Of a stretch of DNA of 64,000 nucleotides, positions 18,066 through 26,835 are shown piece by piece. Below the pieces are notes generated by a model. The model did no database searches and was not told where the DNA came from. It saw nothing but the letters and a program-made list of their open reading frames with translations. Position 1 is the stretch's first letter. Every line of letters begins with the position of its first letter. This DNA comes from Pseudarthrobacter siccitolerans (GTDB lineage: Bacteria; Actinomycetota; Actinomycetes; Actinomycetales; Micrococcaceae): NCBI RefSeq assembly GCF_030823375.1, contig NZ_JAUSXB010000001.1, positions 1,488,001 through 1,552,000 on the forward strand, in the 5' to 3' direction. A program made the position numbers and the translations under genes.

Positions 18066-18472
18066 TCCAGGGCAACGGATACGCGCCCCTCCTGGACCCA
18101 TCCGTCCTGGAAAAGCTGCGCGAAGAACTCGAAGACGACGAGGGCGTCTGGAAAGTGTTCGTGCAAAACTTCATCGGACAACTGCCGGAACGGAATGAGA
18201 AGCTGCGGCAGGCCCTCACCACAGGTGATGTCAACGGAGCCATGGATGCTGTCCTCAGCCTCAAGACTTCCAGCGAAATGGTCGGGGCCGAACGGCTGGC
18301 AGGCCTGGCCATCAATCTTGAGCAGGCCCTGCGGTACGAGATCCTCAACGCTGATCCGGCCGTGGCGCTGCCCCATCTGGCCGCGGCCCACCTCCGGCGG
18401 ATCAACCAGTGCAGCCGGCAGACGGCCTACCTCCTGCAGGCGGCCCTGCGGGGGAAGCCTGACCGGGATTGA
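18062..18472 (+). CDS. HPt-like protein lacking the phospho-accepting histidine
   Basis: A 136-residue soluble helical protein that fits the histidine phosphotransfer fold: LLDPSVLEKLREEL at the start, FVQNFIGQLPERNEKLRQALTTGD in the middle, then the expected AHxLKGSS position. Here that motif reads VLSLKTSS, so Leu65 stands where the phosphorylated His should be. The following GAERLAGLAINLE keeps the HPt pattern. It may be a phosphorylation-independent adaptor. GTG start at 18062 with GGAGGG upstream. It is monocistronic among sulfur genes with no obvious link to them. Confidence 0.75.
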   Translation: MIQGNGYAPLLDPSVLEKLREELEDDEGVWKVFVQNFIGQLPERNEKLRQALTTGDVNGAMDAVLSLKTSSEMVGAERLAGLAINLEQALRYEILNADPAVALPHLAAAHLRRINQCSRQTAYLLQAALRGKPDRD

Positions 18473-18487
18473 GCGCCGGGGGCGGCT

Positions 18488-19654
18488 TCAGTTGCCCTTG
18501 ACGTTAATCAGTTGCCGAAGCTTGTGCCGGACCTTAACGAGGTCTGCGGCATCCTGCATCACTTGGTCGATGGGTTTGTAGGCGGCCGGGATTTCGTCGA
18601 TGAACGCCTCAGAAACCCGGAACTCGATCCCGCGCATGGCCTTCTTCAGCTCGTCCAGCGTGAAGGTCCTGCGGGCGGCGTTGCGGGAGTACTCCCGGCC
18701 GGCCCCATGCGGCGAAGAGTTCAGGGATGCGGGGTTCCCCAGGCCTTCCACCACGTACGACGCCGTCCCCATGGAACCGGGGATCAGTCCAGGATCGCCG
18801 GGGCCGGCCTGGATGGCGCCTTTCCGGGATACCCAGACGGACCTGCCGTAGTGGGTCTCCTGCTGGGTGAAGTTGTGGTGGCAGTTGATCCGTTCGCGTT
18901 CCTGCACGCGGCCGCCCACCCAGTGGCCGAACTGGGCGATGACCCGGTCCATCATTTCCTCCCGGTTCAGGAGGGCGAAGTGCTGGGCCCAGCGCAGCTC
19001 CGCCATGTAGCGGTCAAACTGCGGCGTGCCCTCGTCGAGGTAGGCGAGGTCCGGGTGGGGCAAGTGGATCTGGTTTTTCCGTGACACGTGCTGGGCGACT
19101 GCGATGTGGTGCTGGGCAATTTTGTTGCCGATGCCGCGGGACCCGGAGTGCAGGAACAGCCAGACCGCATCGGCCTCATCGGCACAGACCTCGATGAAGT
19201 GGTTGCCCGAGCCAAGGGATCCCAGCTGCAGCTCCCATTTGGCCACGTACTCGGCGGGGTTGAACCCGGATTTGGCGGCCAGTTGCTTCAGTTCGGCGAT
19301 CCGCGGTTCAGCAGTAGGCAGCACAGTCCTGTTGTTGTGCCCCGCGGACAGCGGAACAGCCCGTTCAATGTTTTCACGGAGTTTCTTCCGGTCCTTCGGG
19401 AGGTCCGCCAGCGAGTACTGCGTCCGGACGGCAATCATGCCGCAGCCGATGTCCACCCCCACCGCCGCGGGGATGATCGCGTGCAGCGTGGGAATCACTG
19501 AGCCCACCGTGGCGCCCCTGCCCAGGTGGGCGTCGGGCATGAGGGCCAGGTGCGGATAGATAAACGGCAGCCCGGCGGTCATCACGGCCTGCTCCCGCGT
19601 CAGGTCATCCAGGATCGAAGCCCAGTTCAGGAGCTTCGGGCTGAGGGTTTGCAT
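18488..19654 (-). CDS. rtcB: RtcB family RNA ligase
   Basis: A 388-residue RtcB protein, close to the length of the shorter bacterial RtcB branch. Metal-binding and active-site motifs are present: MPDAHLGRGATVGSV, AVGVDIGCGM with the Mn-binding Cys, LGSLGSGNHFIEV, and SSPHGAGREYSRNAAR containing the His that is guanylylated. The family joins RNA 2',3'-cyclic phosphate or 3'-phosphate ends to 5'-OH ends using GTP, in RNA repair or tRNA healing. No RtcA or archease gene is adjacent. It is convergent with the HPt-like gene. Confidence 0.92.
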   Translation of the reverse strand: MQTLSPKLLNWASILDDLTREQAVMTAGLPFIYPHLALMPDAHLGRGATVGSVIPTLHAIIPAAVGVDIGCGMIAVRTQYSLADLPKDRKKLRENIERAVPLSAGHNNRTVLPTAEPRIAELKQLAAKSGFNPAEYVAKWELQLGSLGSGNHFIEVCADEADAVWLFLHSGSRGIGNKIAQHHIAVAQHVSRKNQIHLPHPDLAYLDEGTPQFDRYMAELRWAQHFALLNREEMMDRVIAQFGHWVGGRVQERERINCHHNFTQQETHYGRSVWVSRKGAIQAGPGDPGLIPGSMGTASYVVEGLGNPASLNSSPHGAGREYSRNAARRTFTLDELKKAMRGIEFRVSEAFIDEIPAAYKPIDQVMQDAADLVKVRHKLRQLINVKGN

Positions 19655-19740
19655 GCTTCGCCTCCGCGCAAACGAGGACTAACGTGACTCCTAGGCTAAC
19701 CCCGTGGCGTGACATCGGCGCAGAAGAAGGAGACGCAACC

Positions 19741-20178
19741 GTGGTGAACGTCCAGACCCAGATCCATATCAACCGATCGCGGACCGAGGTGGCGGACTAC
19801 GCGGCCAACCCCGACAACGCACCGAAGTGGTACGTGAACATCCACAAGTCCCAGCGGCTGACCACGGGCCCTGTTGGCACAGGCTCAAAGGTGGCGTTCA
19901 CCGCGAAGTTCCTGGGCCGGGAGATCAACTACACCTATGAGTTCGTGGAATACGTTCCGGGCGAGAAGCTGGTGATGCGCACCGCCCAGGGCCCGTTCCC
20001 CATGCAGACCACCTACACCTGGACGGACGACGACGGCGGGACCCGCATGAGCCTCGGCAACACCGGGAACCCCGCCGGTTTCTCCAGGCTGGCCGGGCTG
20101 GTCATGGCACCAATGATCCGCCGCGAAACCCGCAAGGACCTGCAGAAGCTCAAGACGATTCTCGAGGGGCGCGCTTAA
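19741..20178 (+). CDS. SRPBCC family protein
   Basis: A 145-residue START/polyketide cyclase-like protein: VQTQIHINRSRTEVADYAANPDN at the start is the typical first strand and helix of the fold, and LVMRTAQGPFPMQTTYTW lies mid-protein. It probably binds a hydrophobic ligand; no enzymatic role can be assigned. The GTG at 19741 is preferred because AGAAGGAG sits 6-8 nt upstream; an upstream ATG at 19684 lacks such a site. Confidence 0.8.
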   Translation: MVNVQTQIHINRSRTEVADYAANPDNAPKWYVNIHKSQRLTTGPVGTGSKVAFTAKFLGREINYTYEFVEYVPGEKLVMRTAQGPFPMQTTYTWTDDDGGTRMSLGNTGNPAGFSRLAGLVMAPMIRRETRKDLQKLKTILEGRA

Positions 20179-20196
20179 GTCCGCCCTTAAACGTCA

Positions 20197-20260
20197 AAAT
20201 CGCCGGAGGGCTGCCGGGTCGCCGTCTTGAGACGGCGACCTTGCAGCGTTCCGGCGATTT
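20197..20260. terminator. nested double hairpin, bidirectional terminator
   Basis: An outer stem AAATCGCCGG/CCGGCGATTT (20197-20206 with 20251-20260) encloses an inner 10-bp stem GGTCGCCGTC/GACGGCGACC (20217-20226 with 20231-20240). It separates the convergent SRPBCC and cysN genes. Confidence 0.75.
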
Positions 20261-20268
20261 CGGCGGGA

Positions 20269-21672
20269 TCAGATCGAGTAGCGCTCATCCTCGTGGTCGC
20301 CCGGGTGGTCCTTGACCAGGCCGGCCGCCAGGGTGTTGCCGTCCAGCGGGTCGATCACCAGGAACGCGCCGGTGCGGCGGTGGTGCAGGTAGTTTTCGAG
20401 CGGCAGCGGCGCGGCGAGCCGGAGCTGGGCGTTGCCGATGTCGTTCAGTTCCAGGGTGGATGCCGGTTCCAGCTTGAAGGTTGCCAGGTCCAGCTTGCCG
20501 CCAACGCTGCGAACCAGGGCCTGCACGGTACGGGTGCCGTGCTTGACCAGCACCTTCTGGCCTTCACGCAAAGGCTTCGGGGACAGCCAGCACAGCGATG
20601 CGTACAGGTCGGCCGAAGCTTCCCGCACTGTGCCGGCAGCGGCGATGGTGTCACCGCGGGCCACGTCGAACTCCTCCGCAAGGCGGATGGCCACCGACTG
20701 CGGGGCGGCGGCTTCCTCCAGCGAGGCGCCGGCGAAGTCGATGCCCACTACGGTGGTGGTGCGGGGGTCCTGGCCGGGGGTCAGGACGGAGACCTTGTCC
20801 CCCACCTTGACCGAGCCTTCGGTGATCTGGCCGGCGTACGCGCGGTAGTCGCGGTAGGCCTCTACATCCAGGCCGGCGGCCACGGCGTCGGGAGCCAGGG
20901 CACCCTGCGGGCGGATGACCAGCTGCACAGGGAAGCGGAAGCTTTCCAGGTGGCTTTCCAGTTCATCGGCGGCCGGAAGGGTTTCGAGGACCTCAAGCAG
21001 GGCCGGTCCCGTGTACCAGGGGGTGCGTTCGGAGCGCTCCACCACATTGTCGCCGTCGAGCGCGGACACCGGGACCACCAGCAGGTCCGTGATGCCGTCT
21101 GAACCGAGACCCAGCTCGCGGCCCACCTGCTGCACGTCGGCTTCGATGTCCCGGAACACGGACTCGCTGAAGTCCACCAGGTCGATCTTGTTCACAGCCA
21201 CAATCACGTGCGCCACGCGCAGCAGCTGCAGCACGGACAGGTGCCGGCGGGTCTGCTCCAGCACACCCTTGCGGGCGTCAATGAGTACGACGACGGCATC
21301 TGCAGTGGACGCGCCGGTCACCGTGTTCTTGGTGTACTGAACGTGCCCGGGGCAGTCGGCCAGGATGAAGCTGCGGCGGTCCGTGGCGAAGTAGCGGTAG
21401 GCCACGTCGATGGTGATGCCCTGTTCGCGCTCGGCGCGCAGGCCGTCGGTCAGGAGGGCGAGGTCGATGCCGCCCTTATCCCCGCCGAACCCGCGGTCCG
21501 CGGAGGTGCGGGCCACCGCGTCGAGGGTGTCAGCCAGGATGGCCTTGGAATCGTGAAGGAGGCGGCCCACCAGAGTGGACTTGCCGTCGTCGACTGATCC
21601 TGCGGTGGCGAACCGGAAGAGCGTTGTGGGCAGGGCTGTCTCCAGCTCCGAAGCCAAAGTGTCGGTGCTCAT
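20269..21672 (-). CDS. cysN: sulfate adenylyltransferase subunit 1 (GTPase)
   Basis: A 467-residue translation-factor-like GTPase. P-loop GSVDDGKS, switch motif DCPGHVQYT and NKIDLVD are all visible, followed by EF-Tu-like beta-barrel domains. With CysD it couples GTP hydrolysis to APS formation from ATP and sulfate. There is no C-terminal APS kinase domain (no CysNC fusion), consistent with APS being reduced directly. The ATG immediately follows the TAA of cysD, so translation is coupled. Confidence 0.95.
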   Translation of the reverse strand: MSTDTLASELETALPTTLFRFATAGSVDDGKSTLVGRLLHDSKAILADTLDAVARTSADRGFGGDKGGIDLALLTDGLRAEREQGITIDVAYRYFATDRRSFILADCPGHVQYTKNTVTGASTADAVVVLIDARKGVLEQTRRHLSVLQLLRVAHVIVAVNKIDLVDFSESVFRDIEADVQQVGRELGLGSDGITDLLVVPVSALDGDNVVERSERTPWYTGPALLEVLETLPAADELESHLESFRFPVQLVIRPQGALAPDAVAAGLDVEAYRDYRAYAGQITEGSVKVGDKVSVLTPGQDPRTTTVVGIDFAGASLEEAAAPQSVAIRLAEEFDVARGDTIAAAGTVREASADLYASLCWLSPKPLREGQKVLVKHGTRTVQALVRSVGGKLDLATFKLEPASTLELNDIGNAQLRLAAPLPLENYLHHRRTGAFLVIDPLDGNTLAAGLVKDHPGDHEDERYSI

Positions 21673-22620
21673 TTAGAAATACCCGTCCTTCTTGCGGTCT
21701 TCCATGGCTGCCTCGGAGATGCGGTCATCTGCACGGGTGGCGCCACGTTCGGTGAGGGTGGAGGCAGCGACTTCAACCACGACGTCGGACACGGTGTACG
21801 CGTCAGACTCCACCGCGCCGGTGCAGGACATGTCCCCCACAGTGCGGTAGCGGACGGTCTTGGTGATGACGTCCTCGTGCGGGAGCGGCTGGGAAACTTC
21901 GCCCACCGCACGCCACATGCCGTCGCGGGCGAAGACCTCGCGCTCGTGGGCGTAGTACAGGCCGGGCAGCTCGATGTTCTCGCGCTCGATATAACGCCAG
22001 ATGTCCAGCTCGGTCCAGTTGCTGATGGGGAACGCGCGGACGTGCTGGCCCACGGTGTGACGGCCGTTGTAGAGGTTCCACAGTTCGGGGCGCTGGTTGC
22101 GCGGGTCCCACTGGCCGAATTCGTCACGCAGGCTCAGGATGCGCTCCTTGGCGCGAGCCTTGTCCTCGTCGCGGCGGCCGCCGCCGAACACGGCGTCGAA
22201 CTTGTTCTGCTGGATGGCGTCCAGCAGCGGGACGGTCTGCAGCGGGTTGCGGGTTCCGTCGGCGCGCTCGGCGAGCTCGCCGCGGTCAATGAACTCCTGA
22301 ACGGAGCCCACCACGAGCTTCAGGCCCAGTCGCTCCACCGTGCGGTCGCGGAAGTCGAGCACCTCAGGGAAGTTGTGGCCGGTGTCCACGTGCAGCACGG
22401 GGAACGGAACTTTGCCGGGCCAGAAGGCCTTGGTGGCCAGGTGCAGCATCACCACGGAGTCCTTGCCGCCGGAGAACAGGAGCGCGGGCTTCTCGAACTC
22501 GGCAACCACTTCGCGGATGATGTGGATGGCCTCAGACTCGAGGGTATCCAGGCTGGACAGGCGCGTGGAGACGGCAGCTTCAGTCACCTGGGTGGTCTCC
22601 TCAGTTAGGAAAGTGCTCAT
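21673..22620 (-). CDS. cysD: sulfate adenylyltransferase subunit 2
   Basis: A 315-residue ATP pyrophosphatase-family protein that adenylylates sulfate. The PP-loop LLFSGGKDSVVML is at about residues 45-57, followed by VDTGHNFPEVLDFRDR and the GGGRRDEDKARAKER region diagnostic of CysD. The ATG at 22620 overlaps the cysH stop (ATGA), giving a tightly coupled cysH-cysD-cysN order. Confidence 0.95.
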   Translation of the reverse strand: MSTFLTEETTQVTEAAVSTRLSSLDTLESEAIHIIREVVAEFEKPALLFSGGKDSVVMLHLATKAFWPGKVPFPVLHVDTGHNFPEVLDFRDRTVERLGLKLVVGSVQEFIDRGELAERADGTRNPLQTVPLLDAIQQNKFDAVFGGGRRDEDKARAKERILSLRDEFGQWDPRNQRPELWNLYNGRHTVGQHVRAFPISNWTELDIWRYIERENIELPGLYYAHEREVFARDGMWRAVGEVSQPLPHEDVITKTVRYRTVGDMSCTGAVESDAYTVSDVVVEVAASTLTERGATRADDRISEAAMEDRKKDGYF

Positions 22621-23423
22621 ACGTGTAGTCCGCATTCTGTCTTGTCGGAGCCTGCCCAGCGGCCGGCGCGGGGGTCGTCGCCGGGCGCCACCTTGCGGGT
22701 GCAGGGCTGGCAGCCAATGGAGGGGTAGCCCTGGGAAAGCAGCGGGTTGACGGGCAGGAGGTTGTCGTCCGAGTACTGCACCAGCTGGTCGAAGGTCCAC
22801 GCAGCCACCGGGTTCACCTTGACCAGGCCGTTGGCCTCGTCCCAGGTGACCAGCGGCGTGTTGGTGCGGGTGGGGGCCTCGTCGCGGCGGACGCCGGTAA
22901 ACCACAGTTCGTAGCCGGACAGGGTGCGGCGCAGCGGAGCCACCTTGCGGAGGGCGCAGCACTGCGCGGCGTCGAGGGCGAAAAGGTCCTTGCCCAGGAG
23001 CCGGTCCTGCTGTTCCACGGTGTTCTCCGGGAGCACGTCCACCACGTTGACGCGGAGGTTGGCGGCCACCTCGTCGCGCGTGGCGTAGGTTTCCGGGAAG
23101 TGGTAGCCGGTCTCCAGGAACAGGACGTCGACGCCGGGCAGCTGGTCCGCGACCAGGGCCGGCAGGACGGCGTCGGCCATGGAGCAGGCGACGGCGACCG
23201 CGGGCAGGTCGAAGTTGCGCTCCACCCAGGCGATCACGTCGCGGGCGGGCGCGTCCCAGCCGAGCTCGGCAGCGCCTGACTCGGCGAGGTCCTTCAGTTC
23301 TTCCTTGCTGCGAAGCTTCCGGGTTTCGACGGGCTCAACCACCGGGTCTACCCCGAGAGAGGGGCCACGGCCGTCGGGGTCCCCGGCCGAGCTTGCGAGG
23401 TTGGGGAGCGGCTGGGGATTCAC
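22617..23423 (-). CDS. cysH: phosphoadenylyl-/adenylyl-sulfate reductase, APS-type
   Basis: A 268-residue reductase that yields sulfite. It has the PP-loop-derived fold (FLETGYHFPETYATRDEV), the catalytic tail ECGLH, and the two Cys pairs CCALRKV and GCQPC that hold a [4Fe-4S] cluster. Presence of the cluster motif indicates an adenylyl-sulfate reductase (assimilatory APS route) rather than the cluster-free PAPS enzyme. The GTG start at 23423 overlaps the sulfite reductase stop (GTGA) and has GAGGAGG upstream. The first roughly 45 residues are a variable extension. Confidence 0.93.
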   Translation of the reverse strand: MNPQPLPNLASSAGDPDGRGPSLGVDPVVEPVETRKLRSKEELKDLAESGAAELGWDAPARDVIAWVERNFDLPAVAVACSMADAVLPALVADQLPGVDVLFLETGYHFPETYATRDEVAANLRVNVVDVLPENTVEQQDRLLGKDLFALDAAQCCALRKVAPLRRTLSGYELWFTGVRRDEAPTRTNTPLVTWDEANGLVKVNPVAAWTFDQLVQYSDDNLLPVNPLLSQGYPSIGCQPCTRKVAPGDDPRAGRWAGSDKTECGLHV

Positions 23424-25165
23424 TGGAGTGCCTCCTCGTCTGCTGCGTGGGCCCACTCGGCGAAGGTCTGGCCTTCGGCGCGCTGGGCTACGAAGGTGCG
23501 GACTACGCGCTCCACGTAGTCGGGCAGGTCGTCAACGTAGACCTTGAGGCCGCGGACGGTGCGGCCCAGGCCCGCTTCCTCACGGTCGTTTGACGCCAGC
23601 CCGCCGCCCAGGTGGACCTGGAAACCCGGGGAGGGGTCGCCGTCGGGCGTTGGCAGCATCATGCCCTTGAGGCCGATGTCCGCGGTCTGGATGCGGGCGC
23701 AGGAGTTGGGGCAACCGTTGATGTGCAGCGACAGTGCCTGCGGCAACTGGCCCGAGCCCGCGAGGTCCGCGAGGCGGCGTTCCAGTTCGGCAACCGCGGT
23801 GGCGGCCGTGTGCTTGGTCTCCACGATGGCCAGCTTGCAGTATTCGATACCGGTGCAGGCGATGGTGCCGCGGCGGAACACGGACGGGCGGGCGGACAGG
23901 CCGAGGGCGTCCAGCTCGGCCACCAGGGGCTCGACCTGGTCCTTTTCGACGTCCAGGACAACGAGCTTCTGGTGCGGGGTGGTGCGCAGCCGGTAGGAGC
24001 CGCGGGCCTCCAGGGTGTCGGCGAGCTTGACCAGCCCGGCGCCGGAGAGACGGCCGGCCAGCGGGGTGGCACCGATGAAGAACTTGCCGTCCTTCTGCTC
24101 GTGCACGCCCACGTGGTCACCGGGGGTGGCCGGTTTGGGGGCGGCGGGGCCATCAGCGAGCTTGTAGCCCAGGTATTCGTCCTCCAGGATCTGGCGGAAC
24201 TTCTCCGGACCCCAGTCGGCCAGAAGGAATTTCAGGCGTGCCTTGGTGCGCATGCGGCGGTAACCGTAGTCGCGGAAGATGCTGGTGACGCCCAGCCACA
24301 CATCGGCGGCCTGGTCCGGCTTCACGAATGCGCCCAGGCGCTTGCCGAGCATCGGGTTGGTGGACAGCGCGCCGCCCACCCACAGGTCGTAGCCGATTCC
24401 CAGTTCGGGGTGCTCAATGCCCACAAAGGCGCAGTCGTTGATCTCGTGGACCACGTCCTGGCTGGGGTGGCCGGTGATTGCGGTCTTGTACTTGCGCGGC
24501 AGGTTGGACAGCAGCGGGTTGCCGATGAACCGCTCCCCCAGCTCGGCGATGAGCGGGGTGGGGTCGATGATCTCGTCCTTGGCGATGCCGGCCACGGGCG
24601 ATCCCAGGATGACGCGCGGAACGTCGCCGCAGGCCTCGGTGGTGGACAGGCCAACACCTTCCAGGCGGGTCCAGATCTCGGGGATGTCCTCCACGCGGAT
24701 CCAGTGCAGCTGGATGTTCTGGCGGTCCGTGAGGTCGGCCGAGTCGCGGGCGAAGTCAACGGAGATCTGGCCGATGACGCGCAGCTGCTCGGTGGTGAGC
24801 GCACCGCCGTCGATCCTCACCCGGAGCATAAAGTACTTGTCCTCGAGCTCGTGCGGCTCAAGGGTTGCCGTCTTGCCGCCGTCGATCCCGGGCTTGCGCT
24901 GGGTGTAAAGGCCCCACCAGCGGAACCGGCCGTGCAGGTCCTGGCCGGGGATGGCGTCAAAGCCCTCTTTGGAGTAGATGGTCTCGATACGCTCGCGCAC
25001 GTTAAGGCCGTCGTCTTCCTGTTTCCAGGTTTCGTTGGCGTTCAGCGGCGTCTTGCCGTCCACTTTCCACTGACCGTGCGGTTTTGCGGCGGGTCGGGAC
25101 GGGCGGGCCGGGCGCTTCGGGGCGGCGGTGTCCGCGGACGCTCCGGCTAGAGCTGTATCAGTCAT
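23420..25165 (-). CDS. sir: ferredoxin-dependent assimilatory sulfite reductase
   Basis: A 581-residue siroheme/[4Fe-4S] enzyme of the nitrite/sulfite reductase family reducing sulfite to sulfide with six electrons. The two cluster-binding Cys pairs are seen in CTGIEYCK and NGCPNSC. The two ferrodoxin-like repeats (TDRQNIQLHWIRVEDIPEIW and RTTPHQKLVVLDV) are present. No flavoprotein subunit is adjacent, so electrons should come from ferredoxin, reduced by FprA. The start at 25165 sits only 6 nt after a TACAGT box with TTGTGA 18 nt further up, suggesting a leaderless mRNA for sir-cysHDN. Confidence 0.93.
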   Translation of the reverse strand: MTDTALAGASADTAAPKRPARPSRPAAKPHGQWKVDGKTPLNANETWKQEDDGLNVRERIETIYSKEGFDAIPGQDLHGRFRWWGLYTQRKPGIDGGKTATLEPHELEDKYFMLRVRIDGGALTTEQLRVIGQISVDFARDSADLTDRQNIQLHWIRVEDIPEIWTRLEGVGLSTTEACGDVPRVILGSPVAGIAKDEIIDPTPLIAELGERFIGNPLLSNLPRKYKTAITGHPSQDVVHEINDCAFVGIEHPELGIGYDLWVGGALSTNPMLGKRLGAFVKPDQAADVWLGVTSIFRDYGYRRMRTKARLKFLLADWGPEKFRQILEDEYLGYKLADGPAAPKPATPGDHVGVHEQKDGKFFIGATPLAGRLSGAGLVKLADTLEARGSYRLRTTPHQKLVVLDVEKDQVEPLVAELDALGLSARPSVFRRGTIACTGIEYCKLAIVETKHTAATAVAELERRLADLAGSGQLPQALSLHINGCPNSCARIQTADIGLKGMMLPTPDGDPSPGFQVHLGGGLASNDREEAGLGRTVRGLKVYVDDLPDYVERVVRTFVAQRAEGQTFAEWAHAADEEALQ

Positions 25166-25171
25166 GCATCG

Positions 25172-25206
25172 ACTGTAGGTCCCGTCCGAATAGCGTCACA
25201 AAGGCC
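25172..25206 (-). promoter_or_regulatory. promoter and candidate sulfur-regulon site of sir-cysHDN
   Basis: On the minus strand TTGTGA (25201-25196) and TACAGT (25177-25172) are 18 nt apart. The -35 region lies inside the motif GCGTCACAAAGGCC (25193-25206) shared with two other sulfur promoters, so a regulator bound there could control RNA polymerase directly. Confidence 0.5.
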
Positions 25207-25219
25207 CGGAAACGTTGAG

Positions 25220-26098
25220 TCACCTAGGGAAATATTTCGTCACGAAACGCCGGACGGCCTTGAAGAAGCCCACCTCCTGTGTATTTGCCGCTGGTGGTGC
25301 AGGGGCCCCGGTTGTTGCGTCGCCAGGGGCTCCAGCGGGTGTTCCAGTGGGTGCAGCGGCGGCTTCACGGGCCTTCGCGACAGCGGCGTCGTACCGCTCC
25401 AGCGCGATCTCCGCAAGCACGGGCGACGGCAGCAGGGGTTCCGTAACAACGTCGGCCCCCGCCTTGGCGAGCTGGTCGTGGAAGAAGCCCGGCGCCAGCA
25501 GGTAGGAGGCAATCACCACGCGCCCACCGACGTCGACAGCCCCCGCGGACTCCCCCGCCCCGGCACCCCCCTCCAGTTCCTCGCGAAGCATCGCGACGGC
25601 GTCGGGCACTGAAGGCTTGGCGGAGGCACCATAGGCGGCCACCATCCGGTTGGGCCGCAGCTCCTGAAGCTGGCCCAGCAGTTCCTGGACGCTGACGGCG
25701 GCCTTGGGGTTGGACGAGCCAGCGGCGGCCAGGACGATCACATCGCGGTCCGTGACGCCGGCCTCGCGCAGCCGCTGGTCGAGGAGGGCGGCGAGGCGGG
25801 GATCAGGACCCAGCGGCGCCGCGGCCGCACTGCCGGGCCGGCTCTTCACCGCCCGCGCGATGTCCACCTTCACGTGGTAACCCACGCTCAGCAGCAGGGG
25901 CACAACCACGGCGGACTCCCCCGCCGGCAGCCCCGCCACCACGTCCACCAGGTCCGGCTGCTGGACGTCCACGTAGGCTTCGCGGACATCGAGGCCGGGG
26001 CGGAGCGCCGCAATGCCATCGCGCAGGGCGGTGACCTCCGCGGCGCCTTGTGTGTTGGACGTCCCATGGGCGCAGGCGATCATGATGGGGCTGTTCAT
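25220..26098 (-). CDS. sirohydrochlorin chelatase (CbiX/SirB family)
   Basis: A 292-residue two-lobed chelatase. The first lobe starts MIACAHGTSNTQG with the metal-directing His, and VVPLLLSVGYHVKVDIARAV supplies the second conserved His. The second lobe repeats the fold (VIVLAAAGSSNP, VVIASYLLAPGFFHDQL). A Pro/Ala-rich tail with about 60 extra residues follows. It inserts Fe2+ (or Co2+) into sirohydrochlorin. It lies 54 nt upstream of the sulfite reductase, which needs siroheme. The start at 26098 is the ATG directly before ACAHG; longer frames upstream are antisense to the TRIC gene. Confidence 0.9.
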   Translation of the reverse strand: MNSPIMIACAHGTSNTQGAAEVTALRDGIAALRPGLDVREAYVDVQQPDLVDVVAGLPAGESAVVVPLLLSVGYHVKVDIARAVKSRPGSAAAAPLGPDPRLAALLDQRLREAGVTDRDVIVLAAAGSSNPKAAVSVQELLGQLQELRPNRMVAAYGASAKPSVPDAVAMLREELEGGAGAGESAGAVDVGGRVVIASYLLAPGFFHDQLAKAGADVVTEPLLPSPVLAEIALERYDAAVAKAREAAAAPTGTPAGAPGDATTGAPAPPAANTQEVGFFKAVRRFVTKYFPR

Positions 26099-26159
26099 AG
26101 GGGCTAGCGTAACGTTGGAGCCGCCCAGTCCGCCCTCTTTGAAACTGCCGGGACGCTCC

Positions 26160-26828
26160 ATGACATTCGCCTTTGACAACGCGCCGGTGTGGCTGGATCT
26201 GCTGGGCGTTTTCTTCTTTGCCGTCTCGGGTTCGCTGCTCGCGGCGCGGAAGCAGATCGACATTGTGGGGTCGCTGTTGCTGGCTTCCCTGGTGGGCCTT
26301 GGCGGCGGCGTGATCCGCGACATCATCCTTGCTGTGGTCCCTGCTGCCTTCACCAATCCTGCGTACCTGGTGCCGCCGCTGCTGGCCACGGTCCTGGTGT
26401 ATTTCCTGTTCTCCAGTGTCCAGCGGTACACGTCGCTGCTGACCCTGTTCGACGCCGGCGGGCTGGCCTTGTTCTGCATGACCGGCACACTTAAGGCGCT
26501 GGCTACCGGCCTGAATCCGGTGGCGTCAGTGCTTCTGGGAGTGACGACGGCGGTGGGCGGCGGCCTATTGCGGGACGTCACCGCCAACGAGGTTCCTCAG
26601 CTTTTCAATCCCAAGGACATCTACGCCCTGCCGGCCTTCCTGGGTGCCGCAATGACGGCCGTACTGTGGGTCCTGGGCGTGTTCAACGTGCTGACGGCAG
26701 CAGTCATCGCGGCCGCGGTGTTCACGTTCCGCGTCCTGGCCTGGCGCCGCTCCTGGCAGGCCCCGCTGGCCGTTCGCGGGTGGCACCGGGCAGGGGCTGG
26801 CCCCGGCGAATCGGCGGGCCGGGATTAG
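26160..26828 (+). CDS. TRIC (UPF0126) family cation channel protein
   Basis: A 222-residue membrane protein with seven expected helices formed by two repeats: DLLGVFFFAVSGSLLAARK...GLGGGVIRDII and LFDAGGLALFCMTGTLKAL...VGGGLLRDVTANEVP. The paired GGG.(I/L)RD motifs are the hallmark of prokaryotic trimeric intracellular cation channels. It is divergent from the chelatase with a 61-bp shared gap. The ATG at 26160 begins just before the first helix. Confidence 0.9.
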   Translation: MTFAFDNAPVWLDLLGVFFFAVSGSLLAARKQIDIVGSLLLASLVGLGGGVIRDIILAVVPAAFTNPAYLVPPLLATVLVYFLFSSVQRYTSLLTLFDAGGLALFCMTGTLKALATGLNPVASVLLGVTTAVGGGLLRDVTANEVPQLFNPKDIYALPAFLGAAMTAVLWVLGVFNVLTAAVIAAAVFTFRVLAWRRSWQAPLAVRGWHRAGAGPGESAGRD

Positions 26829-26835
26829 CTAGGAT

